From Sporosarcina sp. JAI121 (GTDB lineage: Bacteria > Bacillota > Bacilli > Bacillales_A > Planococcaceae): a stretch of 64,000 nt of DNA. The position numbers and the translations under genes are program-made. Position 1 is the stretch's first letter, and every line of letters begins with the position of its first letter. Where the stretch lies: positions 1,751,136 to 1,815,135 of the forward strand of contig NZ_JACCCL010000001.1 of assembly GCF_013408665.1 (NCBI RefSeq), given 5' to 3'. Of this stretch, positions 1 through 8,820 are shown in pieces. The notes beneath the pieces are model-generated. The model saw nothing but the letters and a program-made list of their open reading frames with translations, was not told where the DNA came from and ran no database searches.

Positions 1-303
1 CTCACTACCACAGACTTTATAAGGTTGTTTGTTTGTCAACTTACCCCCTTTTTTCACCTCAAAAAATTCATGAAAAAAATTATATAATTACTATACGAGT
101 ACATGGTAAATAGGTTACAATATTTCAGGAAATAAATATGGGTCTACCGTTTTTTCTCGCTCATCTGCATCATTCAATTTTTCCAAATTGGTCTTTAACT
201 ATCTAATTCGTCGTACATTGATTAATGCCCTATTTTTTCATGACACGTAAAAATAATTATATTGACTAAATTAAAATCGTGCTATAATTAGGTTTGTTTT
301 CAC
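1..303. other. AT-rich intergenic region upstream of speD
   Basis: No coding sequence was recognised here. The stretch is strongly AT-rich with short T and A runs. Its only clear content is the promoter for the polyamine cluster near its right end. The upstream gene lies outside the window. Confidence 0.6.
262..288 (+). promoter_or_regulatory. Candidate sigma-A promoter of polyamine cluster
   Basis: TTGACT (262-267) and a perfect TATAAT (283-288) are separated by 15 bp, slightly short of the optimum. Transcription would begin near 295, which leaves only about 9 nt before the ATG at 304 and favours the downstream ATG at 316 as the speD start. Confidence 0.6.
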
Positions 304-315
304 ATGAAAGGCGTG

Positions 316-1134
316 ATGTTAAGGTTGGAAAATAAGCTGAAGCTATACGGCTTTAACAACCTCACCAAGACCCTTAGCTTCAACATCTATGATGTTTGCT
401 ATGCGAAAAGTGAGCGGGAACAAAGTGAATATATAGCTTATATTGACGAACAATATAACTCTGATAGATTGACAACAATCCTCTATAACGTCACGGAAAT
501 TATTGGTGCGCATGTATTGAATGTCAGCAAGCAGGATTATGATCCCCAGGGAGCAAGCGTAACCATTCTTATTTCAGAAGAAACCTTCCCTATTGTACAA
601 ATTGATGACTCATGTACTCAGGGCGAACTGAATATTTTCAAGACTCGGGAAACGATTGTTGGCCATTTAGATAAAAGTCATGTTACCGTGCATACTTATC
701 CGGAGTATCATCCGGATAATTCAATCGCCACTTTCCGAGTGGATATCGATGTGTCGACGTGCGGTAAAATTTCGCCATTGAACGCACTTGATTATCTAAT
801 TGGAAGTTTCGATTCAGATATTATCACAACAGATTATCGAGTCCGTGGTTTCACTCGCAATATTGAGGGTAAAAAATTGTATATAGATCATTCTATTGAG
901 TCCATTCGGGACTATATCGACAGCGATACGTTGCTGAAATATGATTGGAAAGACATAAATGTACACCAATCCAATATTTTTCATACAAAATTACTGATTA
1001 AGGACATAAACCTGCAGAACTATTTGTTCAATACAAATGTCTCCGAGCTGCCACTAAGTGAAAGGCTGGAAATCACGACGATGTTACGCAAAGAGATGAC
1101 TGAAATATTCAATGGTTCTAATACGGATGAATGA
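316..1134 (+). CDS. speD: S-adenosylmethionine decarboxylase proenzyme
   Basis: Pyruvoyl-dependent enzyme making decarboxylated SAM, the aminopropyl donor for spermidine synthase. It resembles the long E. coli-type SpeD (about 264 aa) rather than the short Bacillus SpeH type: the opening KLKLYGFNNLTK and the cleavage segment HLDKSHVTVHTYPE match that class. The self-processing site is the Lys-Ser bond in LDKSH, where Ser becomes the pyruvoyl group. The start is uncertain: ATG at 304 has no Shine-Dalgarno and almost no leader, while ATG at 316 follows AAAGGCG closely. It is the first gene of a six-gene cluster, and its stop lies just upstream of the next gene's ribosome site. The presence of an E. 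coli-type SpeD in a Bacillales genome may reflect old transfer (inference). Confidence 0.93.
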   Translation: MLRLENKLKLYGFNNLTKTLSFNIYDVCYAKSEREQSEYIAYIDEQYNSDRLTTILYNVTEIIGAHVLNVSKQDYDPQGASVTILISEETFPIVQIDDSCTQGELNIFKTRETIVGHLDKSHVTVHTYPEYHPDNSIATFRVDIDVSTCGKISPLNALDYLIGSFDSDIITTDYRVRGFTRNIEGKKLYIDHSIESIRDYIDSDTLLKYDWKDINVHQSNIFHTKLLIKDINLQNYLFNTNVSELPLSERLEITTMLRKEMTEIFNGSNTDE

Positions 1135-1145
1135 AGGGTGAATAC

Positions 1146-2606
1146 ATGACACATCATTTGCAACAAAGGGCACCCATTATGGAAGCCTTAAATCAATATA
1201 AATCAATGCGCGTCGTCCCCTTCGATGTTCCCGGTCATAAACGTGGAAGGGGAAATCCGGAGTTAGCTACATTTTTGGGAGAGCAATGCCTGACGATGGA
1301 TGTCAATTCCATGAAGCCATTAGATAATCTCTGCCACCCTGTTTCTATTATAAAAGAGGCAGAAGAATTAGCTGCCCAGGCATTTAATGCAAAGCACGCC
1401 TTTTTCATGGTCAATGGGACAACATCTGCAGTACAGGCTATGATAATGACTGCTTGCAAAGCCGGGGATAAAATCATAATGCCCCGCAACGTTCATCGCA
1501 GTGCAATTAATGCACTTATTTTAAGCGGAGCAGTTCCAGTCTACGTGAACCCAGGCGTACACAGTGAACTTGGAATTCCTTTGGGAATGTCTGTTAAGGA
1601 TGTGGAACAAGCCATCCTAGAAAACACGGATGCCAAAGCAATTCTCATCAATAATCCAACTTATTACGGGATTTGCTCCAATCTGCAGGCTTTAACGGAC
1701 CTTGCACACCGATACAATATGCTCGTCCTTGTAGATGAAGCACATGGTACACATTTTTATTTTGGTGATAATCTTCCTGCTTCTGCTATGTCAGTTGGTG
1801 CTGATATGGCATCCGTTAGTATGCATAAATCCGGCGGCTCATTGACACAAAGCTCATTTCTCTTGATTAATAATGAGGTCAGTGAAGGCTACACGCGACA
1901 AATTATCAATTTGACGCAAACGACAAGCGGTTCCTATTTACTGCTTTCTTCTTTGGATATTTCAAGAAGAAGTTTGGCGCTTAACGGTAAAGAGATTTTT
2001 CGAAAAGTAGCTGAAATGGCACAATATACAAGGAATGAAATCAATAAAATAGGCGGTTACTATGCGTATTCAAAAGAACTACTGAATGGAGATACGATTT
2101 TCGATTTTGATGTAACAAAGCTTTCCGTGGATACCCGTGAAGTTGGTCTTGCCGGGATTGAAGTTTACGACATTCTTCGGGATGAGTATGATATTCAAAT
2201 CGAGTTTGGCGATATCGGCAATATCTTGGCCTATATCTCAGTCGGCGACAGACATCTGGATCTGGAACGTTTAGTAGCAGCGCTAGCTGAAATCAAACGC
2301 CGTTATTCCAAGGATAAAAGTCGGATTTATATCCATGAATACATCAGTCCTCAAGTAGCTTATACTCCACAAGAGGCTTTTTATGCGCCTAAGCAAAAGT
2401 TGCCTATTTCAGAAAGCGCGGGATATGTTTCCAGTGAATTCGTCATGTGCTACCCGCCAGGCATTCCAATTCTAGCTCCAGGCGAACGAATTACTAAAGA
2501 GATTCTTGATTTCATTGATTACTCCAAGGTAAAAGGATGTTTCTTAACGGGGACTGAGGACAGCAACATTGAACATATTAATGTGTTGAAGGAGCTCATG
2601 GAATGA
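1146..2606 (+). CDS. speA: Arginine decarboxylase, fold-I PLP type (Orn/Lys/Arg decarboxylase family)
   Basis: About 486 aa, the size of B. subtilis SpeA, which converts arginine to agmatine. PLP-enzyme landmarks are the PGHKRG motif near the N-terminus, NGTTSA (phosphate-side loop), VDEAHGTHF (Asp that contacts the PLP ring) and SMHKSGG, whose Lys forms the Schiff base. Substrate (arginine rather than lysine or ornithine) is inferred from its company with agmatinase. An upstream ATG at 1131 overlaps the speD stop, but GAAGGGTG lies 8 nt before ATG 1146, so 1146 is preferred. It overlaps speE by 4 nt, pointing to translational coupling. Confidence 0.9.
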   Translation: MTHHLQQRAPIMEALNQYKSMRVVPFDVPGHKRGRGNPELATFLGEQCLTMDVNSMKPLDNLCHPVSIIKEAEELAAQAFNAKHAFFMVNGTTSAVQAMIMTACKAGDKIIMPRNVHRSAINALILSGAVPVYVNPGVHSELGIPLGMSVKDVEQAILENTDAKAILINNPTYYGICSNLQALTDLAHRYNMLVLVDEAHGTHFYFGDNLPASAMSVGADMASVSMHKSGGSLTQSSFLLINNEVSEGYTRQIINLTQTTSGSYLLLSSLDISRRSLALNGKEIFRKVAEMAQYTRNEINKIGGYYAYSKELLNGDTIFDFDVTKLSVDTREVGLAGIEVYDILRDEYDIQIEFGDIGNILAYISVGDRHLDLERLVAALAEIKRRYSKDKSRIYIHEYISPQVAYTPQEAFYAPKQKLPISESAGYVSSEFVMCYPPGIPILAPGERITKEILDFIDYSKVKGCFLTGTEDSNIEHINVLKELME

Positions 2607-3454
2607 ATTTATGGTATACAGAAAAACATTCGCCGAATGTCCGGTTTTCATTAAAAGTGGAAGAGCACCTTTTCACCGGTAAAAGTGATTTCCAAAAAAT
2701 CGATATTTTGCAAACGTCGGAGTTTGGTCGAGTTCTTACACTTGACGGACTCGTGATGTTGACCGAAAAGGATGAATTTATTTATCATGAGATGATTACA
2801 CATGTGGCACTAGCAACCAATCCGTCTATAAAAAAAGTGTTGGTCATCGGGGCTGGTGATGGCGGAACAATCCGTGAGTTGACTGCTTATGCGACAATTG
2901 AACAAATTGATATGGTTGAAATTGATGAAATGGTTGTCGATGTCTGCAGGGAATATTTGCCGCAGACCGCTTCAAAGTTAGCTGATCCAAGGGTTAATCT
3001 ATACTTCGAGGATGGGCTGAAATTTGTTCGTAGAATTGAAAATGAATATGATTTGATTATTGTAGACTCTACAGATCCATTCGGTCCGGGCGAGGGACTA
3101 TTTACAAAAGAATTTTATGGCAACTGTTACAAAGCGCTGACAGATGACGGTATTCTAGTCAATCAGCATGAAAGTCCATTTTACGCTGAAGATGCACTCG
3201 GCATGAGGAAGGCACATCAAAAAATTGTAGGGTTCTTCCCCGTTTGCAAAGTATATCAATTTCATATGCCGACTTACCCTTCCGGCCATTGGCTTTTCGG
3301 CTTTGCATCTAAGAAGTTCGACCCTACTCAAGATTTGGATGCAGCTTCATGGAATGAACTTAACTTGAAAACGAAGTATTACAATACGGATATTCATGTA
3401 GGTTCATTTGCCCTTCCAAACTATGTAAAGGAGCAATTAAAAGATGTTGAATAG
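2603..3454 (+). CDS. speE: Spermidine synthase (aminopropyltransferase)
   Basis: 283 aa cytosolic enzyme that transfers the aminopropyl group from decarboxylated SAM to putrescine, or in some bacteria to agmatine. The Rossmann-type nucleotide site VLVIGAGDGGTIRE, the Asp/Glu motif MVEID and the catalytic-loop VDSTDPFGPGEGLF are all typical. AAGGAG sits 8 nt upstream of the ATG inside the end of speA. The substrate side cannot be read from sequence; because an agmatine-producing SpeA and a ureohydrolase flank it, either putrescine or agmatine could be the acceptor. Confidence 0.94.
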   Translation: MNLWYTEKHSPNVRFSLKVEEHLFTGKSDFQKIDILQTSEFGRVLTLDGLVMLTEKDEFIYHEMITHVALATNPSIKKVLVIGAGDGGTIRELTAYATIEQIDMVEIDEMVVDVCREYLPQTASKLADPRVNLYFEDGLKFVRRIENEYDLIIVDSTDPFGPGEGLFTKEFYGNCYKALTDDGILVNQHESPFYAEDALGMRKAHQKIVGFFPVCKVYQFHMPTYPSGHWLFGFASKKFDPTQDLDAASWNELNLKTKYYNTDIHVGSFALPNYVKEQLKDVE

Positions 3455-4298
3455 AAATGTTGAAACGTTTATTGGCTGTGACAATGGGTACGACGAATCC
3501 AAAATTGTCATTTTTGGAGCACCCTTTGACTCTACGACCTCTTTTCGCCCTGGTACACGCTTTGCCAGTAAAGCAATGCGCGGTGAATCGTTTGGAATTG
3601 AAACGTACAGCCCCTATCAGGATAAAGACTTAGAGGATATCGCAGTCTTTGACGGCGGCGATTTAGAATTGAGCTTCGGCAATACCTCAAGAGCATTGGG
3701 GCAAATAGAGGATTTTACGGATCAATTGCTGAGAGACGGCAAAATCCCCTGTATGATTGGTGGAGAACATCTAGTCACTCTTGGAGCAGTGAGAGCTGTT
3801 GCTAAAAATTATCCTGACTTGCATGTGATTCAATTTGATGCTCATGCAGATTTACGTCAGGATTATCTAGGTGAAATCCTATCGCATGCCACTGTCATTC
3901 ACAGAGTATGGGATTTGCTTGGAGACGATAAAATATTCCAATTTGGTATCCGCTCTGGAGACCGCAGTGAATTCCAATGGGGACAAGAACATGTATTTAC
4001 GAACAAGTTCAACTTTAACGGTTTAGAAGAAGTCGTAGAAAAGCTTAAAGGTAAACCAGTTTATTTAACAATTGACCTGGATGTATTGGACCCTTCTGTT
4101 TTTCCCGGAACAGGTACACCTGAGGCCGGTGGGGTTAGCTTTATGGAATTACTAAATGCCATATTAACAGTAAGTGGCCTTAACATTATCGCTTGTGACG
4201 TAAACGAGCTTTCGCCGATCTATGATCAAAGTGGTGTTTCTACAGCTGTCGCATGTAAAGTACTGAGAGAATTGTTGTTAGCAATTAAAACTGACTAA
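3444..4298 (+). CDS. speB: Agmatinase-family ureohydrolase
   Basis: 284 aa dimanganese ureohydrolase of the arginase/agmatinase family. Metal-binding motifs are complete: GGEHLVTLG, DAHADLR (two Asp and one His ligands) and TIDLDVLDPSVFPGTGTPE. It should hydrolyse agmatine to putrescine plus urea, or N1-aminopropylagmatine to spermidine if the pathway runs agmatine-first as in Thermus. The start overlaps speE by 11 nt with AAGGAG 10 nt upstream. About 117 nt without an obvious terminator separates it from the next polyamine gene. Confidence 0.92.
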   Translation: MLNRNVETFIGCDNGYDESKIVIFGAPFDSTTSFRPGTRFASKAMRGESFGIETYSPYQDKDLEDIAVFDGGDLELSFGNTSRALGQIEDFTDQLLRDGKIPCMIGGEHLVTLGAVRAVAKNYPDLHVIQFDAHADLRQDYLGEILSHATVIHRVWDLLGDDKIFQFGIRSGDRSEFQWGQEHVFTNKFNFNGLEEVVEKLKGKPVYLTIDLDVLDPSVFPGTGTPEAGGVSFMELLNAILTVSGLNIIACDVNELSPIYDQSGVSTAVACKVLRELLLAIKTD

Positions 4299-4415
4299 GA
4301 TGAAGTATTATTCTCGGTGCATAAACTTAGTGGAGGCGCCCTTCAGTGCCGAAGCGAATTAGTAGGAAATCTTTTATTATATAATTAAAAAATATATTAT
4401 AGGTGGGTGTTCATT
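4299..4415 (+). other. Gap inside polyamine cluster
   Basis: This 117-nt gap separates the speDAEB block from the carboxy(nor)spermidine block. No clear hairpin followed by a T run was found, so readthrough is possible. The AT-rich segment at about 4370-4400 could contain a weak internal promoter but no convincing -35/-10 pair. AGGTGG at 4401-4406 is the ribosome site of the next gene. Confidence 0.4.
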
Positions 4416-5615
4416 ATGGGAAAAGCTTTAATTATTGGTGCTGGTGGAGTCGCAGGAGTAGTTGCTCATAAATGTTGTCAGGTTCCTGACGTGTTCGAGG
4501 AAATTTGTATCGCAAGTCGTACCGTTTCAAAATGTGATGCTTTGAAGGAAAAATTGGATGGTGAGCGCACTAAAATTCAAACGGCTCAAGTAGATGCGGA
4601 TAATGTGGAAGAATTGGTCGAACTCATCAATCGGTTCCAACCGGATATCGTCATTAACGTAGCGTTGCCGTACCAAGATCTAACGATTATGGATGCATGC
4701 CTTGCAACTGGTGTTGACTATGTCGATACAGCAAACTACGAGCCTCTGGACGAAGCTAAGTTTGAATACAGCTGGCAATGGGCCTACAGGGAACGTTTTG
4801 AAAAAGCCGGTATCACTGCCCTGCTAGGAAGCGGCTTTGATCCGGGTGTTACAGGTGTCTTCTCTGCACATGCACTAAAACATCACTTCGATGAAATCCA
4901 TACAATTGACATTGTAGATGCAAACGCTGGTGATCATGGCTATCCGTTCGCTACAAACTTCAATCCTGAAATTAACATCCGTGAGATAACAGCAAAAGGA
5001 AGCTACTTTGAAAATGGTGAGTTCATCGAAACTGAACCTTTATCAATTAAACGTGTGTATAATCTTCCTGAAATCGGACCAAAAGATGTTTATTTGTTAC
5101 ATCATGAGGAACTGGAATCTCTTGCACTCAATATTAAAGGTATCAAAAAAATTCGTTTCTGGATGACATTCTCAGAGAACTATTTGAACCATTTAAAAGT
5201 GCTTGAAAACGTTGGCATGACTTCTATTGAACCAATACTATTCGATGGAAAAGAAATAGCTCCCCTACAATTTTTAAAAGCTGTTTTACCGGATCCAGCT
5301 TCACTGGGACCTAGAACAAAAGGAAAAACGAATATCGGCTGTATTTTCCAAGGTATCAAAGACGGCAAAGAAAAAACATATTACGTCTACAATGTTTGTG
5401 ATCATCAAGAATGTTATGCAGAAGTTGGTTCACAAGCGATTTCATACACAACAGGTGTTCCAGCTATGATTGGTGCAATGCTTGTTATGACTGGTAAATG
5501 GAAGAATCCTGGCGTACACAATATCGAAGAATTCAATCCAGATCCATTCATGGAAGCACTTAACAAATACGGTCTGCCGTGGCAAGAAAGCTTCAATCCT
5601 GAACTGATTGACTGA
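4416..5615 (+). CDS. Carboxynorspermidine/carboxyspermidine dehydrogenase (saccharopine-dehydrogenase family)
   Basis: 399 aa after choosing ATG 4416, which has AGGTGG 9 nt upstream; the in-frame GTG at 4407 is less likely. The N-terminal dinucleotide-binding loop is LIIGAGGVAGVVAHK, followed by SRT motifs typical of NADPH-binding saccharopine-type reductases. The length and the partner decarboxylase downstream (13-nt gap) identify it as the CASDH/CANSDH type, which condenses aspartate semialdehyde with a diamine (putrescine, diaminopropane or, in the cyanobacterial variant, agmatine) and reduces the Schiff base. True lysine-pathway saccharopine dehydrogenase is unlikely in this context. Substrate is unknown. 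Confidence 0.85.
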   Translation: MGKALIIGAGGVAGVVAHKCCQVPDVFEEICIASRTVSKCDALKEKLDGERTKIQTAQVDADNVEELVELINRFQPDIVINVALPYQDLTIMDACLATGVDYVDTANYEPLDEAKFEYSWQWAYRERFEKAGITALLGSGFDPGVTGVFSAHALKHHFDEIHTIDIVDANAGDHGYPFATNFNPEINIREITAKGSYFENGEFIETEPLSIKRVYNLPEIGPKDVYLLHHEELESLALNIKGIKKIRFWMTFSENYLNHLKVLENVGMTSIEPILFDGKEIAPLQFLKAVLPDPASLGPRTKGKTNIGCIFQGIKDGKEKTYYVYNVCDHQECYAEVGSQAISYTTGVPAMIGAMLVMTGKWKNPGVHNIEEFNPDPFMEALNKYGLPWQESFNPELID

Positions 5616-5628
5616 GGAGGATTAGAAA

Positions 5629-6765
5629 TTGAACGTTGATTTGAATATACTACCCTCCCCCTGCTATGTAGTAGATGAAGGGCTGCTTATTAAAAACTTG
5701 GAGAAATTGAAGTCTGTTGTTGATCGGACGGACTGTAAGATTCTACTAGCTCAAAAAGGATTTTCGATGTTTTCCGTTTATCCGTTAATCGGAAATTATT
5801 TAAATGGGGTAACGTCCAGTTCCGTACACGAAGCGAGACTGGGCTATGAAGAAATGGGCAAAGAAGTTCACACTTACGCCCCTGCTTTTTCTGAAAATGA
5901 GATTGATGAAATTCTTTCTTATTCAGATCACATTGTCTTTAATTCTTTTCAACAATATAAGCAATTCAAAGAAAAAATTAAAAATCATCCAAAACAAATA
6001 GACGTTGGACTACGCATTAACCCTGAGTACTCTGAAATTGAAGTAGATATGTACAACCCATGCTTTTCACATTCCAGATTCGGTGTTACGCTTGAAAATT
6101 TTGAAGCGGATCAACTCGAAGGAATCGATGGATTACATTTCCATACAATGTGCGAGCAAAACTCAGACACATTGGAGCGCACTGTACAAGTTGTCGATGA
6201 GAAGTTCGGGAAATACATTAAAAACATGAAATGGATTAACTTCGGCGGTGGACATCATATCACGAGAGCCGATTATGATATCGAAACACTTATCCGTTCG
6301 ATACTGTTTATGAAGGATAAATACGATGTTCAAGTATATTTGGAACCTGGTGAAGCTGTAGCACTGAATACCGGCTATCTTGTTGCAACTGTTTTGGACA
6401 CTCTCCACAACGGAATGCCAATTGCCATTTTAGATACTTCTGCAGCATGTCACATGCCAGATGTACTGGAAATGCCTTATCGTCCAGAAATCATTGGTGC
6501 AGGAATGTCAAACGAGAAAGCTTATACTTATCGATTTGGGGGGCCGACTTGTCTTGCCGGTGATGTAATTGGTGATTATTCATTTGATCAGCCATTAACG
6601 CCCGGCGACAAGCTTGTCTTTTGTGACATGGGGCACTACTCAATGGTAAAAAACAATACCTTTAATGGAGTTAACTTACCTTCTATCGTCTTAAATTCTG
6701 TTAACGATGGTATTAAAGTGATTAAACAATTTGGGTATGAAGATTTTAAAAACCGTTTGTCTTAA
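5629..6765 (+). CDS. nspC: Carboxynorspermidine/carboxyspermidine decarboxylase
   Basis: 378 aa PLP enzyme of the alanine-racemase fold (fold III) that removes the carboxyl from the carboxy-polyamine made by the preceding dehydrogenase. The PLP lysine lies in ILLAQKGFS near the N-terminus; the glycine-rich FGGGHH and LEPGEAV motifs and the C-terminal FCDMGHYSMVK segment fit NspC/CASDC. The start is TTG, placed 8 nt after an excellent GAGGAGG; no nearby ATG works. Last gene of the cluster, followed by a hairpin terminator. Confidence 0.88.
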   Translation: MNVDLNILPSPCYVVDEGLLIKNLEKLKSVVDRTDCKILLAQKGFSMFSVYPLIGNYLNGVTSSSVHEARLGYEEMGKEVHTYAPAFSENEIDEILSYSDHIVFNSFQQYKQFKEKIKNHPKQIDVGLRINPEYSEIEVDMYNPCFSHSRFGVTLENFEADQLEGIDGLHFHTMCEQNSDTLERTVQVVDEKFGKYIKNMKWINFGGGHHITRADYDIETLIRSILFMKDKYDVQVYLEPGEAVALNTGYLVATVLDTLHNGMPIAILDTSAACHMPDVLEMPYRPEIIGAGMSNEKAYTYRFGGPTCLAGDVIGDYSFDQPLTPGDKLVFCDMGHYSMVKNNTFNGVNLPSIVLNSVNDGIKVIKQFGYEDFKNRLS

Positions 6766-6787
6766 CTTCAGATTTTCCATCTTTCAG

Positions 6788-6850
6788 AGCCAGCAACTTT
6801 TTCGGGTCAACCCGTCTAATTTGCTGGCTTTTGCGATGCTTGTTTTTCAA
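6788..6850 (+). terminator. Terminator after polyamine cluster
   Basis: Perfect 9-bp inverted repeat AGCCAGCAA / TTGCTGGCT (6788-6796 and 6821-6829) with a smaller CGGGT/ACCCG hairpin in its loop. It is followed by TTTTGC and then GTTTTTC. Confidence 0.6.
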
Positions 6851-6891
6851 TAGTTCTTGCTAAATTGTAGGCGCCAGCTAAATGTATTAAA

Positions 6892-6924
6892 AAATGCCAG
6901 TTCCTTATTAAAGGAAGCCGGCAC
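6892..6924 (-). terminator. Terminator of the HELGH-protein gene
   Basis: Imperfect inverted repeat TGCCAGTTCCTT / AAGGAAGCCGGCA. On the minus strand it is followed by TTTTTT, so it ends transcription of the minus-strand gene at 7005-7562. Confidence 0.6.
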
Positions 6925-7004
6925 ATTAAATAAAGATCTATCATCCTATCGGAAATTCGACAGACATCTAAAATGAATTTTCTTTAAAATATTCCCCTGT
7001 GCCT

Positions 7005-7562
7005 TTAAGTAATTTGTTCGCTCTGCTCAGTAAGAAGCTTATGGTATAAATTCAAATCATTGTTATATAAATTCATGTAAGTTGCTAAACTATGTGCTTT
7101 CACCTTATCAAAGTTTTCCGGTTCAACAATTCTGTACAGCCTGTTGAGTTCTTCAGCATTCGTCCAAGCTGTTTCTTCAAAAGTGATATCCGATACATGT
7201 TCTTCGATGATCATTGCAAGCAAATTACTATTATTGTACTGTTCGCGTAAAGTATGATTTCTCTTCATCTTGAAAACTTCCATCGTTCTGGGAAGTGAAT
7301 CCAAAAGAGCTTCTCGATCCACCGAATGACCCAACTCATGTAATGTAAATATCTTGATATATGTTTCCAATGAAATCTGTATTTCCAATTCTCTTCTAGC
7401 TTCTTGCAACCGTCTTACATCAAACCCAACATAATTACGGATAAAGTTGTAACTCATGTTCACCCCAGTACGTTGCTGCTTGAGTTCAATGTCTATACCA
7501 ACCGTTTTCATGGTTGAACGGATTAATTGTTTTATCCGTTTTTCTCTACTTCTTTCTTTCAT
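7005..7562 (-). CDS. Uncharacterised zincin-like protein with HELGH motif
   Basis: 185 aa, soluble, no signal peptide. The only functional signature is HELGH (near residue 95), the zinc-binding HExxH of metallopeptidases; a Glu-rich segment IIEEHVSD about 30 residues later could supply a third ligand. I do not recognise a named family. It has a basic N-terminus (KERSREKRIKQ). It is monocistronic, with its own terminator, convergent with the polyamine cluster. The function cannot be stated beyond a probable metal-dependent protease-like fold. Confidence 0.65.
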   Translation of the reverse strand: MKERSREKRIKQLIRSTMKTVGIDIELKQQRTGVNMSYNFIRNYVGFDVRRLQEARRELEIQISLETYIKIFTLHELGHSVDREALLDSLPRTMEVFKMKRNHTLREQYNNSNLLAMIIEEHVSDITFEETAWTNAEELNRLYRIVEPENFDKVKAHSLATYMNLYNNDLNLYHKLLTEQSEQIT

Positions 7563-7689
7563 TTATTCCCCTTGCTCTCTTTTTGAAATTTTATCCAACT
7601 TCATTAATATAAAATAATAACAATACTTTTTCAATTTATTAGTCCTTTTGCTTTTACCACTAAAGAGAGCCGACACTTTCATTAATAAT

Positions 7690-8568
7690 CTACCACATTT
7701 TCAGGAACTGCTTAGTACTATTTCGTCCTTTTTCCATAAGGGCCATTTTGGTCTCTTCATCCAAATCAAACTGGGTTGCGCTATAACCATCTACCGGAAT
7801 GAAAATAATATCTTTTTCATGCTTCCGGGAGATATACTTTTCATCATGTGCATTTTTCATGGTTGAAAATAGCGCCTCGAATAATTCCAGTGCGTTGTCG
7901 ATTTTGTGAGCCGGCATTTCGTCTTGGCTATGACTAAGCTTCAGCCCCAGGACTGGACGTTGTTTTTTCCCGGATTCATCGTCAAATATCCATAATGGAA
8001 AGTTACTTAACACTCCCCCATCCACTATAATTGTCTCACCGGAACCGTCTTTCAATTTTACTGGTTCAAAGAAGAATGGTATCCCACAACTCATACGAAT
8101 TGCACGGGCAATAGGAAATGCCTGTGCTGATATTCCATATTGTTCTAAATCGTCGGGTAAAACAAGCATCCTGCCGTTCGTTAAATCGGATGCAATGAGC
8201 TTCAAGGAACCCGATGGTAAATCAGAAAATGTATATATGCCTTTTGCAGCTAGCTTTTCCATGAACCAGCTCTCCAAAGCTATCCCTTGATACAAACCAA
8301 GACGCCAATAAAGATTAAGCCATTTCATAAATGGCATTGGAAATAGTGTCCTTCGCGGATCTAAAAGAGAGGATACATCCAAATCATCCAACAAAACTTC
8401 AATTTCTTTAGCCGTATATCCCGCAGCTATGAAGCTTGCAAGAATGGAACCGGCACTTGTTCCGGCAACACGCTTAAATTGATAGCCTTTTTCCTCCAAT
8501 ACTTGGTATGCCCCCACAAGCGCGAATCCTTTCAAACCTCCTCCTGAAAACACTCCGTCTATCCACAT
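7690..8568 (-). CDS. Patatin-like phospholipase family protein (YqhO-like)
   Basis: 292 aa. The Ser-Asp dyad of patatin enzymes is visible: oxyanion loop SGGGLKG near the N-terminus, nucleophile elbow GTSAG (Ser near residue 38) and the DGG motif (VDGGVLSNFP) in the second half. It is predicted to be a cytoplasmic lipid acyl hydrolase, similar to B. subtilis YqhO. The substrate is unknown. No partner gene is coupled to it; the downstream gene is 128 nt away. Confidence 0.85.
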   Translation of the reverse strand: MWIDGVFSGGGLKGFALVGAYQVLEEKGYQFKRVAGTSAGSILASFIAAGYTAKEIEVLLDDLDVSSLLDPRRTLFPMPFMKWLNLYWRLGLYQGIALESWFMEKLAAKGIYTFSDLPSGSLKLIASDLTNGRMLVLPDDLEQYGISAQAFPIARAIRMSCGIPFFFEPVKLKDGSGETIIVDGGVLSNFPLWIFDDESGKKQRPVLGLKLSHSQDEMPAHKIDNALELFEALFSTMKNAHDEKYISRKHEKDIIFIPVDGYSATQFDLDEETKMALMEKGRNSTKQFLKMW

Positions 8569-8781
8569 TAGTAATCTCCCTCACTTTCATCCCTCTTCAC
8601 ACTGTAAGAATAACGGAAGGCGATTAGAACGAATGTATGGGAAAAGGTGCGAAAAAAGGAGTAATATTTAAGGATATGGTCGGTGCGAATAGTCAATTGA
8701 TCAGTCATTTTATGGATATGATCGCTTTGGCCCGCTATATGATCGTTCGCTATTTCGAAAAAATTTATCCATACAAAAAAA

Positions 8782-8809
8782 AGAAGAAAAGACAAATATC
8801 TCTTCTTCT
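8782..8809 (-). terminator. Terminator of the FtsH-like gene
   Basis: On the minus strand an 11-bp stem AGAAGAAGAGA / TCTTTTCTTCT (one G-U pair) with a 6-nt loop is followed by eight T residues, just past the stop codon at 8821. Confidence 0.7.
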
Positions 8810-8820
8810 AATCACTATTT

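Noticed and set aside
4407..4415. GTG start for the carboxy(nor)spermidine dehydrogenase
   Set aside because: It lies directly after AGGTGG with no spacing, whereas ATG 4416 is 9 nt away and matches the expected N-terminus.
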